NCBI RefSeq assembly: GCF_000147815.2
Contig: NC_015957.1
Location: forward strand, 9,300,001-9,364,000
DNA from: Streptomyces violaceusniger Tu 4113
GTDB taxonomy: Bacteria; Actinomycetota; Actinomycetes; Streptomycetales; Streptomycetaceae
DNA length: 64,000 nucleotides
Direction: 5' to 3'
Shown: piece by piece, positions 32,762 to 40,204 of the stretch
Layout of the letters: the number at the start of each line of letters is the position of its first letter
How positions within the stretch are numbered: the first letter of the stretch is position 1
Program-made: the position numbers and the translations under genes
The notes under the pieces: model-generated
Database searches by the model: none
What the model saw: only the letters and a program-made list of their open reading frames with translations
What the model was told of the DNA's origin: nothing

Positions 32762-33535
32762 ATGTCGCAGATAGCCACCGGTGGCGGTGGTCCCCTGCCC
32801 GTCACGGTCCTCCTCGTGGAGGACGACGAGGTGATCCGCAGGTCGGTCGGGATGGCTCTGGAGCGCTACGGCTACCGCGTGTCCACGGCCGGTGACGGGC
32901 TGACCGGTCTCGCACTGTTCCGGGCGGGCGGGCATGATCTGCTGCTGCTGGACGTGATGCTGCCCGGGCTCGACGGCATCGGGCTGTGCCGCCGGATCCG
33001 GGAGACCAGCATGGATCCGATCCTGATGATGTCGGCGCGCGGCGACGATCTGGACGTCATATCCGGCCTGGAGGCGGGCGCCGACGACTACGTCGTCAAG
33101 CCGGTCGACACCGCGGTGCTGGTGGCCCGGATCCGGTCGCTGCTGCGGCGGGCCACGTATCCGCCGGCCGGGGGGTCAGGGGATCCGGCCACCTCTTCAC
33201 CGGCCGGGGCATCCGCGGGCGCCCAGCCCGGCCCGCGCCACCATCACGGCGCCCGGCTCCGCTTCGGGGATCTGGCCATCGACACGGGCGGCCTGGAGGT
33301 GTTCCTGGCCGGTGAGCCGATCGCGCTGGCACCCACCGAACTGCGGCTGCTGCTGGAGTTCGCCGCGCACCCCGGCATCGTCCTCGACCGGGAGACGCTG
33401 CTGCGCGACGTCTGGGACTACGACTGGGACGGCGACACCCGCGTCGTCGACCTGTGTGTGCAGCGACTGCGCAAGAAGATCGGCGCCGGGCGGATCGAGA
33501 CGGTCCGCGGCTTCGGCTACAAGCTGAGGCGCTGA
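32762..33535 (+). CDS. OmpR/PhoB-type response regulator (CseB-like)
   Basis: 257 aa from ATG 32762; in-frame TTG 32753 and GTG 32756 are alternatives. Receiver about 15-130 with LLVEDDEVIRR, Asp in DLLLLDVMLPGLDG, Ser in LMMSARGDD and Lys in YVVKPVD. A Gly/Pro/Ala linker follows, then a winged helix (APTELRLLLEFAAHPG, DTRVVDLCVQRLRKKIG, VRGFGYKLRR). From memory its layout resembles CseB, which serves envelope stress. The kinase gene starts one base after the stop codon. Confidence 0.9.
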   Translation: MSQIATGGGGPLPVTVLLVEDDEVIRRSVGMALERYGYRVSTAGDGLTGLALFRAGGHDLLLLDVMLPGLDGIGLCRRIRETSMDPILMMSARGDDLDVISGLEAGADDYVVKPVDTAVLVARIRSLLRRATYPPAGGSGDPATSSPAGASAGAQPGPRHHHGARLRFGDLAIDTGGLEVFLAGEPIALAPTELRLLLEFAAHPGIVLDRETLLRDVWDYDWDGDTRVVDLCVQRLRKKIGAGRIETVRGFGYKLRR

Positions 33536-33536
33536 C

Positions 33537-34817
33537 GTGGGAACGTCACGCGCCCTGCTCACCCGGCCACGCGCCCTGCTCACCCGGCCAGGCGCCCTGC
33601 TCAACTGGCGCTCGCTGCGCTGGAAGATCGCCCTGCTGGTGGCCGCGGCATGCTGCGGCATCGCGCTGACGGTCGGCCTTCTGGTGCACCACAGCACGTA
33701 CGAGCGGTCCATGAACGAGGGCAGCGGCAAGGCGTACACCGCCCTGGACACCGCCCTCGCCCCGGGCGGTGGAGGCGGGTCCGACGCCCTCGTGCACACG
33801 CCTGGCGAGATGCCGCCGAAGCTGGTGCGGATGGTCCGCGCCCGGGGAAGCGCCGCCCTATACGACGAGAGCGACCCGTACCGGCCGCGGATGTGGGCCG
33901 GGCGGCGGCTGTCCGATGGCCGCCTGGCGGCGATCGCGATCGACATGACGCCCGACCAGCTCAGCCGCCGCGCGCTGGACCGGCATATGTGGAAGTACTC
34001 GCTGGCCGCGCTGGCCGTCATCGTGCCGCTGTCCGCCCTCGCCGCCGAACTCCCCAACCGACGGCTGCGGCGGGTGGCACGCACCGCACGGCGCATCGCC
34101 TCGGGCGACCTGGCCGCCAGGACCGAGGTGGGCGGCCGGGCGGGCGACGAGATCACCGAGATCTCGGCCACGGTCGACTCCATGGCCGACAGCCTGCGGG
34201 ACCGGCTGCGCAGCGAACAGCGCTTCACCGCCGATGTCGCGCACGAGTTGCGCACCCCGCTGATGGGCCTGGTCACCTCCACCGAGCTGCTCCCGGAGAG
34301 CGAAGCCACCGATCTTGTGAGGGACCGGGTCCGGGTGCTGCGCACCCTTGTCGAGGACCTGCTGGAGATCTCCCGTCTCGACGCCGGTGTGGAACGCGCC
34401 GACCTGCGGCCCGTCGCCCTCCCCGACCTGGTCCGAGGCTCGCTGGCCCGCACCGGCCTCGACGCGCGTCTCGCGGTCGGCGCCGCGCCCGTGGTGGTCG
34501 AGACGGACCCGCGCCGGCTCGACCGGATCCTCGCCAACCTGCTCGGCAACGCCCACCGGCACGGCGCCGCGCCGGTCGAGGTCACGGTGGAGGGAACGAC
34601 GGTCGTCGTCCGCGACCACGGCTCCGGTTTCCCCGACAGCCTCCTCGCGGAAGGGCCACAGCGCTTCCGCACCGGCGCGGCCGAGCGTGGCCGCGGTCAT
34701 GGCCTCGGACTGACCGTCGCCTCCGGCCAGGCCCGGGTCATCGGCGCGTCCCTGCTCTTCTCGAACGCGGCCGACGGCGGGGCCGTCGTCACGCTGCGGC
34801 TGCCGCCGACGGGCTGA
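33537..34817 (+). CDS. Sensor histidine kinase, partner of the OmpR-type regulator
   Basis: 426 aa from GTG 33537. The extreme N-terminus is two and a half copies of an ALLTRPR heptad encoded by a 21-bp repeat. Two membrane helices (about 31-50 and about 150-170) flank a short sensor domain. HAMP follows, then HisKA (FTADVAHELRTPLMGLVTST) and HATPase (NLLGNAHRHG, VRDHGSGFPD, GRGHGLGLTV). It is the membrane sensor for the adjacent regulator. A perfect 18-bp stem downstream terminates the operon. Confidence 0.9.
   Translation: MGTSRALLTRPRALLTRPGALLNWRSLRWKIALLVAAACCGIALTVGLLVHHSTYERSMNEGSGKAYTALDTALAPGGGGGSDALVHTPGEMPPKLVRMVRARGSAALYDESDPYRPRMWAGRRLSDGRLAAIAIDMTPDQLSRRALDRHMWKYSLAALAVIVPLSALAAELPNRRLRRVARTARRIASGDLAARTEVGGRAGDEITEISATVDSMADSLRDRLRSEQRFTADVAHELRTPLMGLVTSTELLPESEATDLVRDRVRVLRTLVEDLLEISRLDAGVERADLRPVALPDLVRGSLARTGLDARLAVGAAPVVVETDPRRLDRILANLLGNAHRHGAAPVEVTVEGTTVVVRDHGSGFPDSLLAEGPQRFRTGAAERGRGHGLGLTVASGQARVIGASLLFSNAADGGAVVTLRLPPTG
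33549..33611 (+). repeat. 21-bp tandem repeat at the kinase 5' end
   Basis: Two identical 21-bp units (33549-33569 and 33570-33590), each containing CGCGCCCTGCTCACCCGGCC, and a diverged third (33591-33611). In-frame, adding seven residues per unit to the cytosolic N-terminus. Confidence 0.85.
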
Positions 34818-34910
34818 CGCGACGGAGTCGGTACCCGACTCGATACACGACTGATGACCGGCCGAGCCGTTCCGGATCCACGGCCACGGCCGTGCGGAGA
34901 TCCGCCCTGG

Positions 34911-34953
34911 CCAAGGTGGTTGACGTGCGACCGCAGCACGTCAACCACCTTGG
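34911..34953 (+). terminator. Very stable hairpin terminator after the two-component operon
   Basis: Perfect 18-bp stem CCAAGGTGGTTGACGTGC / GCACGTCAACCACCTTGG with a 7-base loop. No U-tract follows. The rest of the 285-bp gap holds only a doubtful 42-codon frame from ATG 34967. Confidence 0.75.
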
Positions 34954-35102
34954 AGGTGTCTTGCGCATGTTCCCCGACCGCCCTCCCCCCGTACTCCGCG
35001 CACCCCGCATACCCGGCCCACGTACGGCGAGGACGCCGCAGCCGATCGAGGCCGTACGACGGTGGCGGCCGACGACCACACCCGGGACCCGGTGAGGCCA
35101 CC

Positions 35103-37451
35103 ATGGCAACCCCTCTCGACACCCCTTCCGCACACCAGGCCCCCACGCCCCAACCCGAGCCCGACGCGACTCCCCTGCCCAAGCCCGACACGGGTGCCAC
35201 GCCCGAACCCGACCCGAGTCGCCCGCCCGAGCCCAACACGGGTGCCCCGCCTAAGCCCAACGCGAGTCCCCCACCCGAGCCCGACGGGACTCCCCCGCCC
35301 GACGCCGACACGGGCGCCGCGCCCGAACCCGACGCGGCTCGCCCGCCCGAGCCCAACACGCATACCCCGCCCGAGCCCAACGCGACTCCCCCGCCCGAAC
35401 CCGACACGGGTGCCACGCCCGAACCCGACACGGGTGCCACGCCCGAACCCGACCCGAGTCGCCCGCCCAAGCCCAACACGCATACCCCGCCCGAGCCCAA
35501 CGCGACTCCCCCGCCCAAGCCCGACACGGGTGCCACGCCCGAACCCGACCCGAGTCGCCCGCCCGAGCGCGACGCGGGCGCCGCGCCCAAGCCCGACGGG
35601 GCTCCCCCGCCTGAGCCCGCCACGAGCGCCCCGGCCGAGCCCAACACGCATGCCGCCGCCGGTCCCGGCGTCTGGCGTCGCGGACGGGCCATCGCCGGGC
35701 TCACGCTGGTGGCCGCGTTGGTGATGCTGGGCCACGCCGCTGTCCCCAACCAGGTCGGGCATCTCGGCAGTCTCGTCGAGACCTTCCTGCCCTGGACGGG
35801 CCTGGCCGTGCCCCTGTTGCTGCTGTGCGCCCTCGTCCGCCGGTCCGCGACCGCCGCCGTGGCGGTCGTCCTGCCCGCGCTCATCTGGTGTTCGCTCTTC
35901 GGCGGGATGCTGCTCGACAAGCGGGCGGAGGGCGGAGACCTGACCGTCGTGACCCACAACGTGGATGAGCACAACCCGCACCCCGCCCGAACCGCCCGCG
36001 CCCTCGCGGCTTCCGGCGCCGATGTGCTGGCTCTCGAGGAACTGGGCGCCGCGACAGCGGAGTACGAGAGCGCGCTGGCCGACACGTACCCGTATCACAC
36101 GGTGCGGGGCACGGTGGGGCTGTGGAGCAGGTACCCCGTCGACGCGTCCCGGACGGTGGACATCGCGCCCTGGCCGCGCGCCCTGCGCGCCGTCGTGCGG
36201 ACGCCCAAGGGGCCGGTCACCGTCTTCGTCGCCCATCTGCTGTCGGTGCGGTTCAGCCCCGTTGCGGGCTTCACCGCCGCCGCTCGCGACGCCGCCGCGC
36301 ACCGCCTCAGCGCCGCCCTGCGCGCCGAACCACGGCAGCGCACCGTCCTCCTAGGGGATCTCAACGGCACCCTCGACGACCGGGCGCTGTCCGCCGTCAC
36401 TTCCGCACTGCGTTCGGCCCAGAGCGAGGCGGGCGCGGGGTTCGGCCTCACCTGGCCCGCGTCGTTTCCCGTGGCGAGGATCGACCACATCCTCGTCCGC
36501 GGCGTGGAACCGCGCTCGTCCTGGACGCTGCCCGCCACCGACAGCGATCACCTGCCGGTGGCGGCACGGCTGAAGCTAATGACCCGCCCCGGAACACCCT
36601 CACGGCGGGCCCTCGCGCCAGGCCCCCGCGGCGAGCCCAGGCGGCTACCCCTGGGGTACGTAGAACTCCGTGGTCGCCCGCATCGTGGCGGCCGCGACCT
36701 CCGCCGGCGCCCCCGAGGCTTCGTACGCCGCGCCCCAGGCCACGCTGGAGCGGGTCATGAACTCCCGCGCCTCGTCCGAGGTCTGCCATGCCTCCGGGTC
36801 GGCGGGCGTCCGGCCCGCCAGATGCAGGGCAAGGCCGAGCAGTCCGCCGTCCCAGCCGACGCCGACCGCGCCGGGGCCGAACTGGTCCCACATCTCGGGC
36901 GGTACGACGGCGACATGCTCCAGCTCGAAGACGGTCCGCTCCTCGCCCTCGGCGTTCAGCCGCACCTCGACCTCGCTGAAGCCGGGGTTCTCGCCGAACA
37001 GCCAGCTCACCGCGAGCAGCCGCGGGGGTTCGCAGCGCAGGATCTCACCGCCCGCGTTGCCCTCGAGCTGGTAGTGGCCACCGAGCTTCAGGTCGCCGCT
37101 CACCGGCAGGAACCAGCGGCTGATCCGCCGCGGGTCGGTGCACGCGTCCCATACGTCCTCGATCGCGGCGTCGTAGGTGCGCCGCAGCAGGACGGTACGG
37201 GCCTCGCCGTCGGGCACCTCACGGGTGCCGACCTCGCGGTGGACGTCGTTGATCTGGTCGACGATCTCGCTCATGACTTATGTTTCCTCACCGGTTCGAC
37301 TGTCGCCGCCGCGCCCCTGCTCGAGCCGCCGCTGCCGCTTGCCTCGCGCCAGTTCGGTCCCCAGCGCGTCCAGCCGCTGCTCCCAGAAACCCCGGAACTG
37401 ATCCAGCCACCGGTCGACCTCCCGCAGGGGCGCGGCCTCGACGGCGTATAA
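35103..37451 (+). CDS. Membrane endonuclease/exonuclease/phosphatase-family protein with octapeptide repeats and run-on 3' end
   Basis: ATG 35103. Residues 18-185 are 21 Pro-rich octapeptides (PEPDTGAT, PEPNATPP). Three membrane helices follow (about 195-285), then an EEP domain facing outwards: LTVVTHNVDEHNPH, LALEELGA, RTVLLGDLNGT and the final SDHLPVAARLKL near 36578. Family members end there, but this frame has no stop until 37451, adding about 290 residues antisense to two conserved genes. TAATGA lies one base out of frame at 36577-36582, so a single-base insertion or sequencing error probably removed the true stop. The functional gene is likely 35103 to about 36580. Confidence 0.7.
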   Translation: MATPLDTPSAHQAPTPQPEPDATPLPKPDTGATPEPDPSRPPEPNTGAPPKPNASPPPEPDGTPPPDADTGAAPEPDAARPPEPNTHTPPEPNATPPPEPDTGATPEPDTGATPEPDPSRPPKPNTHTPPEPNATPPPKPDTGATPEPDPSRPPERDAGAAPKPDGAPPPEPATSAPAEPNTHAAAGPGVWRRGRAIAGLTLVAALVMLGHAAVPNQVGHLGSLVETFLPWTGLAVPLLLLCALVRRSATAAVAVVLPALIWCSLFGGMLLDKRAEGGDLTVVTHNVDEHNPHPARTARALAASGADVLALEELGAATAEYESALADTYPYHTVRGTVGLWSRYPVDASRTVDIAPWPRALRAVVRTPKGPVTVFVAHLLSVRFSPVAGFTAAARDAAAHRLSAALRAEPRQRTVLLGDLNGTLDDRALSAVTSALRSAQSEAGAGFGLTWPASFPVARIDHILVRGVEPRSSWTLPATDSDHLPVAARLKLMTRPGTPSRRALAPGPRGEPRRLPLGYVELRGRPHRGGRDLRRRPRGFVRRAPGHAGAGHELPRLVRGLPCLRVGGRPARQMQGKAEQSAVPADADRAGAELVPHLGRYDGDMLQLEDGPLLALGVQPHLDLAEAGVLAEQPAHREQPRGFAAQDLTARVALELVVATELQVAAHRQEPAADPPRVGARVPYVLDRGVVGAPQQDGTGLAVGHLTGADLAVDVVDLVDDLAHDLCFLTGSTVAAAPLLEPPLPLASRQFGPQRVQPLLPETPELIQPPVDLPQGRGLDGV
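35154..35657 (+). repeat. 24-bp minisatellite, 21 units
   Basis: Twenty-one contiguous 24-bp units, for example CCCGAACCCGACACGGGTGC plus four bases. They encode octapeptides of alternating Pro/acidic or Pro/Asn character ahead of the membrane helices. Several adjacent units are identical, which indicates recent slippage or unequal exchange. Confidence 0.9.
36645..37274 (-). CDS. SRPBCC (AHSA1-like) family protein
   Basis: 209 aa. START-like fold with RTYDAAIEDVWDACTDPRRI, SRWFLPVSGDLKLGGHYQLE and GWDGGLLGLALHLAG. The family binds hydrophobic ligands or acts as Hsp90 activator homologue. It begins 3 bp after the ArsR stop, so both genes form one operon, a very common pair in actinobacteria in which ArsR controls the SRPBCC gene. 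The EEP frame on the other strand runs antisense across it. Confidence 0.88.
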   Translation of the reverse strand: MSEIVDQINDVHREVGTREVPDGEARTVLLRRTYDAAIEDVWDACTDPRRISRWFLPVSGDLKLGGHYQLEGNAGGEILRCEPPRLLAVSWLFGENPGFSEVEVRLNAEGEERTVFELEHVAVVPPEMWDQFGPGAVGVGWDGGLLGLALHLAGRTPADPEAWQTSDEAREFMTRSSVAWGAAYEASGAPAEVAAATMRATTEFYVPQG

Positions 37452-37649
37452 CCGCCGTGTGCCCTCGGCCCGTACGGAGGCGAATCCGCCTTCCCGCAAC
37501 ACCCGCAGATGCTGTGACACGGCGGGCTGCGAGATGCCGAACTCGGACCGGATCACGGTGCTGACCTCGCCGGAGGATCGCTCCTCCGCGGCCAGCAGCT
37601 CCAATATCCGGCGCCGAACGGGGTCTCCGAGGACATCGAGTGCGTGCAC
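37278..37649 (-). CDS. ArsR-family repressor, probably leaderless
   Basis: 123 aa from GTG 37649 (VHALDVLGDPVRRRILELLA). Winged HTH with SSGEVSTVIRSEFGISQPAV, SQHLRVLREGGF and wing EGTRRLYAVE; no metal-binding Cys pair, so not a metal sensor of the classical type. The start is set by the promoter: TTGACT, 18 bases, CATAGT, then GTG at +7, with no ribosome-binding site. CTTATATAAG sits between the -35 and -10 elements, an ideal place for autorepression. Confidence 0.85.
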   Translation of the reverse strand: MHALDVLGDPVRRRILELLAAEERSSGEVSTVIRSEFGISQPAVSQHLRVLREGGFASVRAEGTRRLYAVEAAPLREVDRWLDQFRGFWEQRLDALGTELARGKRQRRLEQGRGGDSRTGEET

Positions 37650-37655
37650 CCCAGG

Positions 37656-37685
37656 ACTATGCCAGTCGCCGCTTATATAAGTCAA
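37656..37685 (-). promoter_or_regulatory. arsR promoter with operator in the spacer
   Basis: Minus strand: TTGACT at 37685-37680, CATAGT at 37661-37656. The perfect palindrome CTTATATAAG (37672-37681) overlaps the -35/spacer. AT-rich against its surroundings. Confidence 0.6.
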
Positions 37686-37801
37686 CGCTTAAATTCACTC
37701 ATGGCCGCCATGGGCGACCGCGTGATTCCGCCCACTCGCGGAAGCACAGGAGGTCAGCACGGACTCGACGCCCTTACCGTGCCCCGCCGCGCCGGTGGGT
37801 G

Positions 37802-38101
37802 TCAGCCCTCAAGCGGCTTCCCCAGGAGGTCGGAGGCGGTCTCGATGGGGTCGGCAGCCGCGACCGCGGGCGCCGGGTGACAGGTGAAGCCGAGGCGCGT
37901 CATGGCGCGGATGACCTCGCCCGCCGTGAAGTCGCGGCGGTCCTGGCGGGTGATCACGGCGCCGACCTGCTTGACCGGGTAGGCACGGCGGCCGATCTGG
38001 ACCGATGGGCCGGTGATCGGTTCCGGACTGACGCCGCTCATCGCGTCCGTCACCTCGCGCGGGGTCAGGTCGAAGGCGAAATTGGCGATGATGCAGCGCA
38101 T
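37802..38101 (-). CDS. SCO5918-family small protein
   Basis: 99 aa: MRCIIANFAFDLTPREVTDA, then GRRAYPVKQVGAVITRQDRR, DFTAGEVIRAMTRLGFTCH. From memory this is the SCO5918 family, which sits beside a cold-shock gene and a DEAD-box helicase in Streptomyces, the arrangement seen here. Basic and cytosolic, no known domain. It is divergent from the csp gene; a link with RNA remodelling in the cold is inference from the neighbours. Confidence 0.85.
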   Translation of the reverse strand: MRCIIANFAFDLTPREVTDAMSGVSPEPITGPSVQIGRRAYPVKQVGAVITRQDRRDFTAGEVIRAMTRLGFTCHPAPAVAAADPIETASDLLGKPLEG

Positions 38102-38220
38102 AGTGCCTCAACGGGAGAGAAGGGAGCGGGGATGACCAGCGTGTCACACCTCGAAGCGGGATGGCACAGCCCGGCGGCAAAAAACGCCCACGTGGTTCCC
38201 GCCGCTCCGAGGTGGCACGT

Positions 38221-38395
38221 GATAGGGTCCTTACTAGTTGCAGTTTTGGTACCCATGGACTTGTGTGCGCCTGACGATATGTAGCGTCCGGCGCATTTTT
38301 TGTTTCTGCCGGTCATTTCCGGATGGGGTCATTTCGGCGACTCGGGACGTGTTTCCTGCGCGTTCCGGACCGATCCCAGGTAAAAGGAGAATGAC
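38221..38395 (+). ncRNA. Long csp leader with an internal intrinsic terminator (candidate attenuator)
   Basis: A -10-like TAGGGT at 38223-38228 could start an RNA near 38235. A textbook intrinsic terminator lies at 38266-38301, about 95 bases before the csp start. Beyond it GGTCATTTC occurs twice (38311-38319, 38327-38335), and AAAGGAG precedes the csp ATG. A U-tract terminator inside a leader is unusual in Streptomyces and suggests regulated read-through, for example by temperature-dependent folding or by Csp itself. Confidence 0.45.
38266..38301 (+). terminator. Intrinsic terminator with U-tract inside the csp leader
   Basis: TGCGCC-T-GACG, loop ATATGTAG, CGTC-C-GGCGCA, then TTTTTT. Stem of 6 plus 4 bp with one mismatch. 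This is the only good U-tract terminator I see in the window. Confidence 0.7.
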
Positions 38396-38599
38396 ATGGC
38401 TACTGGCACCGTGAAGTGGTTCAACGCGGAAAAGGGCTTCGGCTTCATCGAGCAGGATGGCGGCGGCGCCGACGTCTTCGCCCACTACTCGAACATTGCC
38501 ACCCAGGGCTTCCGTGAGCTGCAGGAAGGCCAGAAGGTGACCTTCGACGTCACGCAGGGCCAGAAGGGCCCGCAGGCCGAGAACATCGTTCCCGCCTGA
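38396..38599 (+). CDS. CspA-family cold-shock protein
   Basis: 67 aa, a complete cold-shock domain with RNP1 KGFGFIEQ and RNP2 VFAHYS. ATG 38396 has AAAGGAG seven bases upstream. It binds single-stranded nucleic acid as an RNA chaperone in the cytosol. Upstream is the attenuator-like leader, downstream a strong terminator and a DEAD-box helicase, another RNA-unfolding protein. Confidence 0.96.
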   Translation: MATGTVKWFNAEKGFGFIEQDGGGADVFAHYSNIATQGFRELQEGQKVTFDVTQGQKGPQAENIVPA

Positions 38600-38613
38600 T
38601 AGCAGCGCCTGTC

Positions 38614-38657
38614 ACGAGCCGGGGCCCGCACCTGAAGGGGTGCGAGCCCCGGCTCGT
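38614..38657 (+). terminator. Terminator between csp and the helicase gene
   Basis: ACGAGCCGGGGC (38614-38625) pairs perfectly with GCCCCGGCTCGT (38646-38657); an inner CGCACC/GGTGCG stem extends it. No long U-tract. Confidence 0.75.
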
Positions 38658-38697
38658 ACGCATTTCCACAGACCACGCCCAGCCGAAAGGCACCGCG

Positions 38698-40089
38698 TTG
38701 ACCCGATCCACCCGCTCGCACCGCCGCAAAAAACCCGTATCCTCCCGTTCCGCCGTCAGTGAGCGCCCCCGCTCATCCGGCGCAAGCGAATTCGCCCTGG
38801 CGCCCGGCTCCACCCCGGTGCTGCCCGCCGTCACCTCCTTCGCCGAGCTCGACATGCCGAAGGAGCTGATCACGGAGCTGACCCAGCAGGGCGTCACCGT
38901 ACCGTTCCCCATTCAGGCGGCCACCCTCCCGAACGCGCTCGCCGGCCGGGACGTACTGGGCCGTGGCCGGACCGGCTCCGGCAAGACCCTCGCCTTCGGC
39001 CTCGCCCTGCTGGCCCGCACCGCCGGGCAGCGCGCGGAGCCCCGCCGCCCCCTCGCGCTGGTGCTGGTCCCCACCCGGGAGCTGGCCCAGCAGGTCACCG
39101 AGGCGCTCACCCCCTATGCCCGGCGGCTGGGGCTGCGTGCGGCCACGGTGGTCGGCGGCATGTCGATCAACCGCCAGGCCGATGCCCTGCGCAATGGCTC
39201 GGAGGTGGTCATCGCGACCCCCGGGCGCCTCTACGACCTGATCGAACGCGGCGACTGCCGGCTGGACCAGGTGCGCACCACCGTCCTCGACGAGGCCGAC
39301 CAGATGGCCGACATGGGCTTCCTGCCCCAGGTGACCCGGCTGCTGCGGCAGGTCCCCGCCGACGGCCAGCGCCTGCTGTTCTCCGCCACCCTCGACCATG
39401 ACATCAGCAAGCTGACGCGCCAGTTCCTCGACGACCCGGCCGTGCACTCGGTCGACCCGTCCGCCGGTGCCGTCACCACGATGGAGCACCACGTCCTGCA
39501 CATCGCGGACACCGACAAGCGCTCCGTCGTCACCCGGGTGGCCGCCCGGGACGGCCGCGTCCTCCTCTTCCTGGACACCAAGCGCGCCGTCGACCGGCTC
39601 ACCCGGCATCTGCTGACCAGCGGCGTACGGGCGGCGGCACTGCACGGCGGCAAGTCCCAGCCGCAGCGCACCCGGACCCTGGACCAGTTCAAGTCCGGCC
39701 ATGTCACCGCGCTGGTGGCCACGAACGTCGCGGCCCGGGGCATCCATGTGGACGATCTCGACCTCGTGGTCAATGTCGACCCGCCCGCGGACCACAAGGA
39801 CTATCTGCACCGTGGCGGCCGTACGGCCCGTGCGGGCGGATCCGGCAGCGTCATCACGCTGGTCACCCCGGACCAGCGCCGGGAGATGGGCCGTCTCATG
39901 GCCGACGCGGGCATCACCCCGCAGACCGCCCAGGTCCACTCCGCCGACCCCGAACTCACCCGGATCACCGGCGCCCAGGAACCCTCCGGCGTGCCCGTGA
40001 TCATCAGCGCGCCCCAGCCCCAACCGCAGCGTGCGCGCCGTTCCGGCGCCCCCCGTCGCTCCGGCCGGAGCCGTCGCCCCGGCCGTTAG
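38698..40089 (+). CDS. DEAD-box RNA helicase
   Basis: 463 aa from TTG 38698, seven bases after AAAGG. Motifs in order: Q motif (FPIQAATLPN), I GRTGSGKT, Ia PTRELAQQ, II LDEADQM, III FSATL, V ARGIHVDDLD, VI HRGGRTARAG. The N-terminal 45 residues and the last 35 (Arg/Ser/Pro-rich) are basic tails for RNA binding. With the csp gene upstream it probably resolves RNA structure at low temperature. Confidence 0.93.
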   Translation: MTRSTRSHRRKKPVSSRSAVSERPRSSGASEFALAPGSTPVLPAVTSFAELDMPKELITELTQQGVTVPFPIQAATLPNALAGRDVLGRGRTGSGKTLAFGLALLARTAGQRAEPRRPLALVLVPTRELAQQVTEALTPYARRLGLRAATVVGGMSINRQADALRNGSEVVIATPGRLYDLIERGDCRLDQVRTTVLDEADQMADMGFLPQVTRLLRQVPADGQRLLFSATLDHDISKLTRQFLDDPAVHSVDPSAGAVTTMEHHVLHIADTDKRSVVTRVAARDGRVLLFLDTKRAVDRLTRHLLTSGVRAAALHGGKSQPQRTRTLDQFKSGHVTALVATNVAARGIHVDDLDLVVNVDPPADHKDYLHRGGRTARAGGSGSVITLVTPDQRREMGRLMADAGITPQTAQVHSADPELTRITGAQEPSGVPVIISAPQPQPQRARRSGAPRRSGRSRRPGR

Positions 40090-40204
40090 GCCCGATACGG
40101 GGGCCCGGGCGGCGGCCGTCCGGGCCGACATCCGGAATTTCGCCATGGTCGCATCACGCCCGACCGGCGGCGGATGTCCCCATTCCCCCGTCGGAGAGGC
40201 GACA

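Noticed and set aside
11452..34817. Secondary-metabolite gene cluster
   Set aside because: A glycosyltransferase, exporter and regulators occur, but there is no polyketide, peptide, terpene or other core synthase.
34967..35095. 42-codon Pro/Arg-rich frame after the strong hairpin
   Set aside because: Its ribosome-binding site would be buried in the stem end and the peptide resembles no family.
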